Source: Mesorhizobium sp. AR10 (GTDB lineage: Bacteria; Pseudomonadota; Alphaproteobacteria; Rhizobiales; Rhizobiaceae). Taken from it: a DNA stretch of 64,000 bases. The DNA lies in the NCBI RefSeq assembly GCF_024746795.1, contig NZ_CP080524.1, forward strand, positions 1,488,001 through 1,552,000, in the 5' to 3' direction. The position numbers and the translations under genes are program-made. This document shows, piece by piece, positions 63,210 through 64,000 of this stretch; position 1 is the first letter of the stretch; every line of letters begins with the position of its first letter. The notes beneath the pieces are model-generated. The model was not told the origin of the DNA. It ran no database searches and was given only the letters and a program-made list of their open reading frames with translations.

Positions 63210-63217
63210 GAGCGGGG

Positions 63218-64000
63218 ATGCCGACGCGTTCGACCGATCCCCGCGTCACCGCCGGCATCATCGCGCTTGCGGCAATCGCGCTGCTGATCGGCGGGGCGTT
63301 CGCCGGTCTCATCCTCGAAGGCACGCGCGACCTGTCTGGTGCTGTGTCGGCCTTCGATCCCTATCTCTTCCGCATTGCCCGCTTCACGCTATGGCAAGCT
63401 TTGCTGTCGACGCTGTTCTCGGTCGTCCCGGCGCTGTTCGTCGCGCGCGCCCTGTCGCGGCATCCGCGCTTCTTCGGCCGGGGCTTTATCCTGCAGCTGT
63501 TCGCCGTACCGCTGGCTTTGCCGGCCATCGTCGCAGCACTCGGCATTCTGGCGCTCTACGGCCGTGCCGGCTATTTCGCGGGTATGTTCGGCGCACTAGG
63601 CGGCCAGAGCTGGCCAGGCATCTATGGCCTGTCCGGCATCCTGGTCGCGCATGTCTTCTTCAATCTGCCACTGGCAACGCGGCTGTTCCTTGAGGCGCTG
63701 GGGACCGTGCCGACCGATCAGTGGCGGCTGGCGAGCCAGCTTGGCATGGGGGCCAGGCCGGCCTTTCGGCTGATCGAATGGCCGACGCTGCGCGCAGCCT
63801 TGCCGGGCATCGCCGGGCTTGTCTTCATGCTCTGCATCACCTCCTTCACCATCGTGCTGACGCTGGGCGGCGGGCCGGCCGCGACGACACTGGAGGTTGC
63901 CATCTACCAGGCGCTGCGTTTCGATTTCGACCCGGCGCGGGCGGTGACATTGACGCTGCTGCAGATCGCGCTGACCTTCGCCGTGGTGCTGGCCTTGATG
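63218..64000 (+). CDS. thiP: Thiamine/TPP ABC transporter permease ThiP (partial, runs off the window)
   Basis: The first 261 residues of an inner membrane permease. It has a membrane segment near residue 15 (TAGIIALAAIALLIGGAFAGL) and the first BPD_transp region (FTLWQALLSTLFSVVPALFVARAL ... LFAVPLALPAIVAALGIL). The permease EAA-like loop comes next (DQWRLASQLGMGARPAFRLIEWPTLR). ThiP normally has about 540 residues, being a fusion of two permease units, so only half is here. The start at 63218 follows GAGCGGGG. thiQ would be expected downstream. Confidence 0.92.
   Translation, partial: MPTRSTDPRVTAGIIALAAIALLIGGAFAGLILEGTRDLSGAVSAFDPYLFRIARFTLWQALLSTLFSVVPALFVARALSRHPRFFGRGFILQLFAVPLALPAIVAALGILALYGRAGYFAGMFGALGGQSWPGIYGLSGILVAHVFFNLPLATRLFLEALGTVPTDQWRLASQLGMGARPAFRLIEWPTLRAALPGIAGLVFMLCITSFTIVLTLGGGPAATTLEVAIYQALRFDFDPARAVTLTLLQIALTFAVVLALM

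Overview
This is a gene-dense, GC-rich chromosomal segment from an alphaproteobacterium of the order Hyphomicrobiales (Rhizobiales), most likely Mesorhizobium or a close relative. The assignment rests on several things seen together: rhizobial gene orders (ruvCAB, ybgC-tolQRAB-pal-cpoB-tilS-ftsH, serC-serA, efp next to an inositol monophosphatase), Omp25-like barrels, 6S RNA beside the 5-formyl-THF cyclo-ligase gene, many short palindromic intergenic repeats of rhizobial type, and TTAA-N7-TTAA boxes of the CtrA cell-cycle regulator. I see no tRNA, rRNA, CRISPR, prophage or classical insertion sequence.

Layout. 0-12.3 kb: GNAT fragment, MoxR ATPase, 6S RNA and cyclo-ligase, YmdB phosphodiesterase, TerC, YebC with an overlapping SelW-like gene, a TetR/NmrA/DUF1772 module, a membrane-bound AraC regulator, ribosomal protein L31 and an ABC exporter. 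12.4-16.5 kb: a more accessory-looking patch with a periplasmic kelch protein, a LysR regulator, an exported unknown protein and an HbpS/GlcG-like protein, followed by a 500-base stretch without a gene. 16.5-28.8 kb: M32 carboxypeptidase, a MotA-like/OmpA-like pair, hemolysin III, inositol monophosphatase, EF-P, a Sel1-repeat protein with a divergent ThiE-like enzyme, an EamA exporter facing an Lrp regulator, and TauE/SafE and DUF2269 membrane proteins. 28.8-34.6 kb: an orphan small-RNA candidate, DUF1465, ruvCAB, a Tat-exported metallophosphoesterase and a GH5 glycosidase. 34.7-46.3 kb: the Tol-Pal envelope-constriction locus, tilS, ftsH and ppk2. 46.3-51 kb: a frameshifted exported repeat protein, glmM and two outer-membrane barrels. 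51-64 kb: serC-serA, purA and a conserved low-complexity membrane protein, a homocysteine methyltransferase-like enzyme, an ABC-F ATPase with thiamine pyrophosphokinase, and a TPP-riboswitch-controlled thiBP transporter that runs off the end.

Most notable observations: (1) a four-helix-bundle (23S intervening-sequence-protein family) gene sits between tolB and pal, enclosed by 35-base imperfect inverted repeats (27/35 matching), so it looks like a free-standing IVS-like cassette; its start is frameshifted. (2) Four exact TTAA-N7-TTAA boxes lie only in promoter positions: before an orphan sRNA, before DUF1465 and before each of the two outer-membrane proteins, with a near-match before tolQ. 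(3) The orphan sRNA has three hairpins, CU-rich anti-Shine-Dalgarno-like segments and a strong intrinsic terminator. (4) A frameshift interrupts the exported repeat protein at 46.67 kb. (5) The ThiE-like protein lacks recognisable substrate-binding motifs. All assignments are from reading the sequence; no database search was run.
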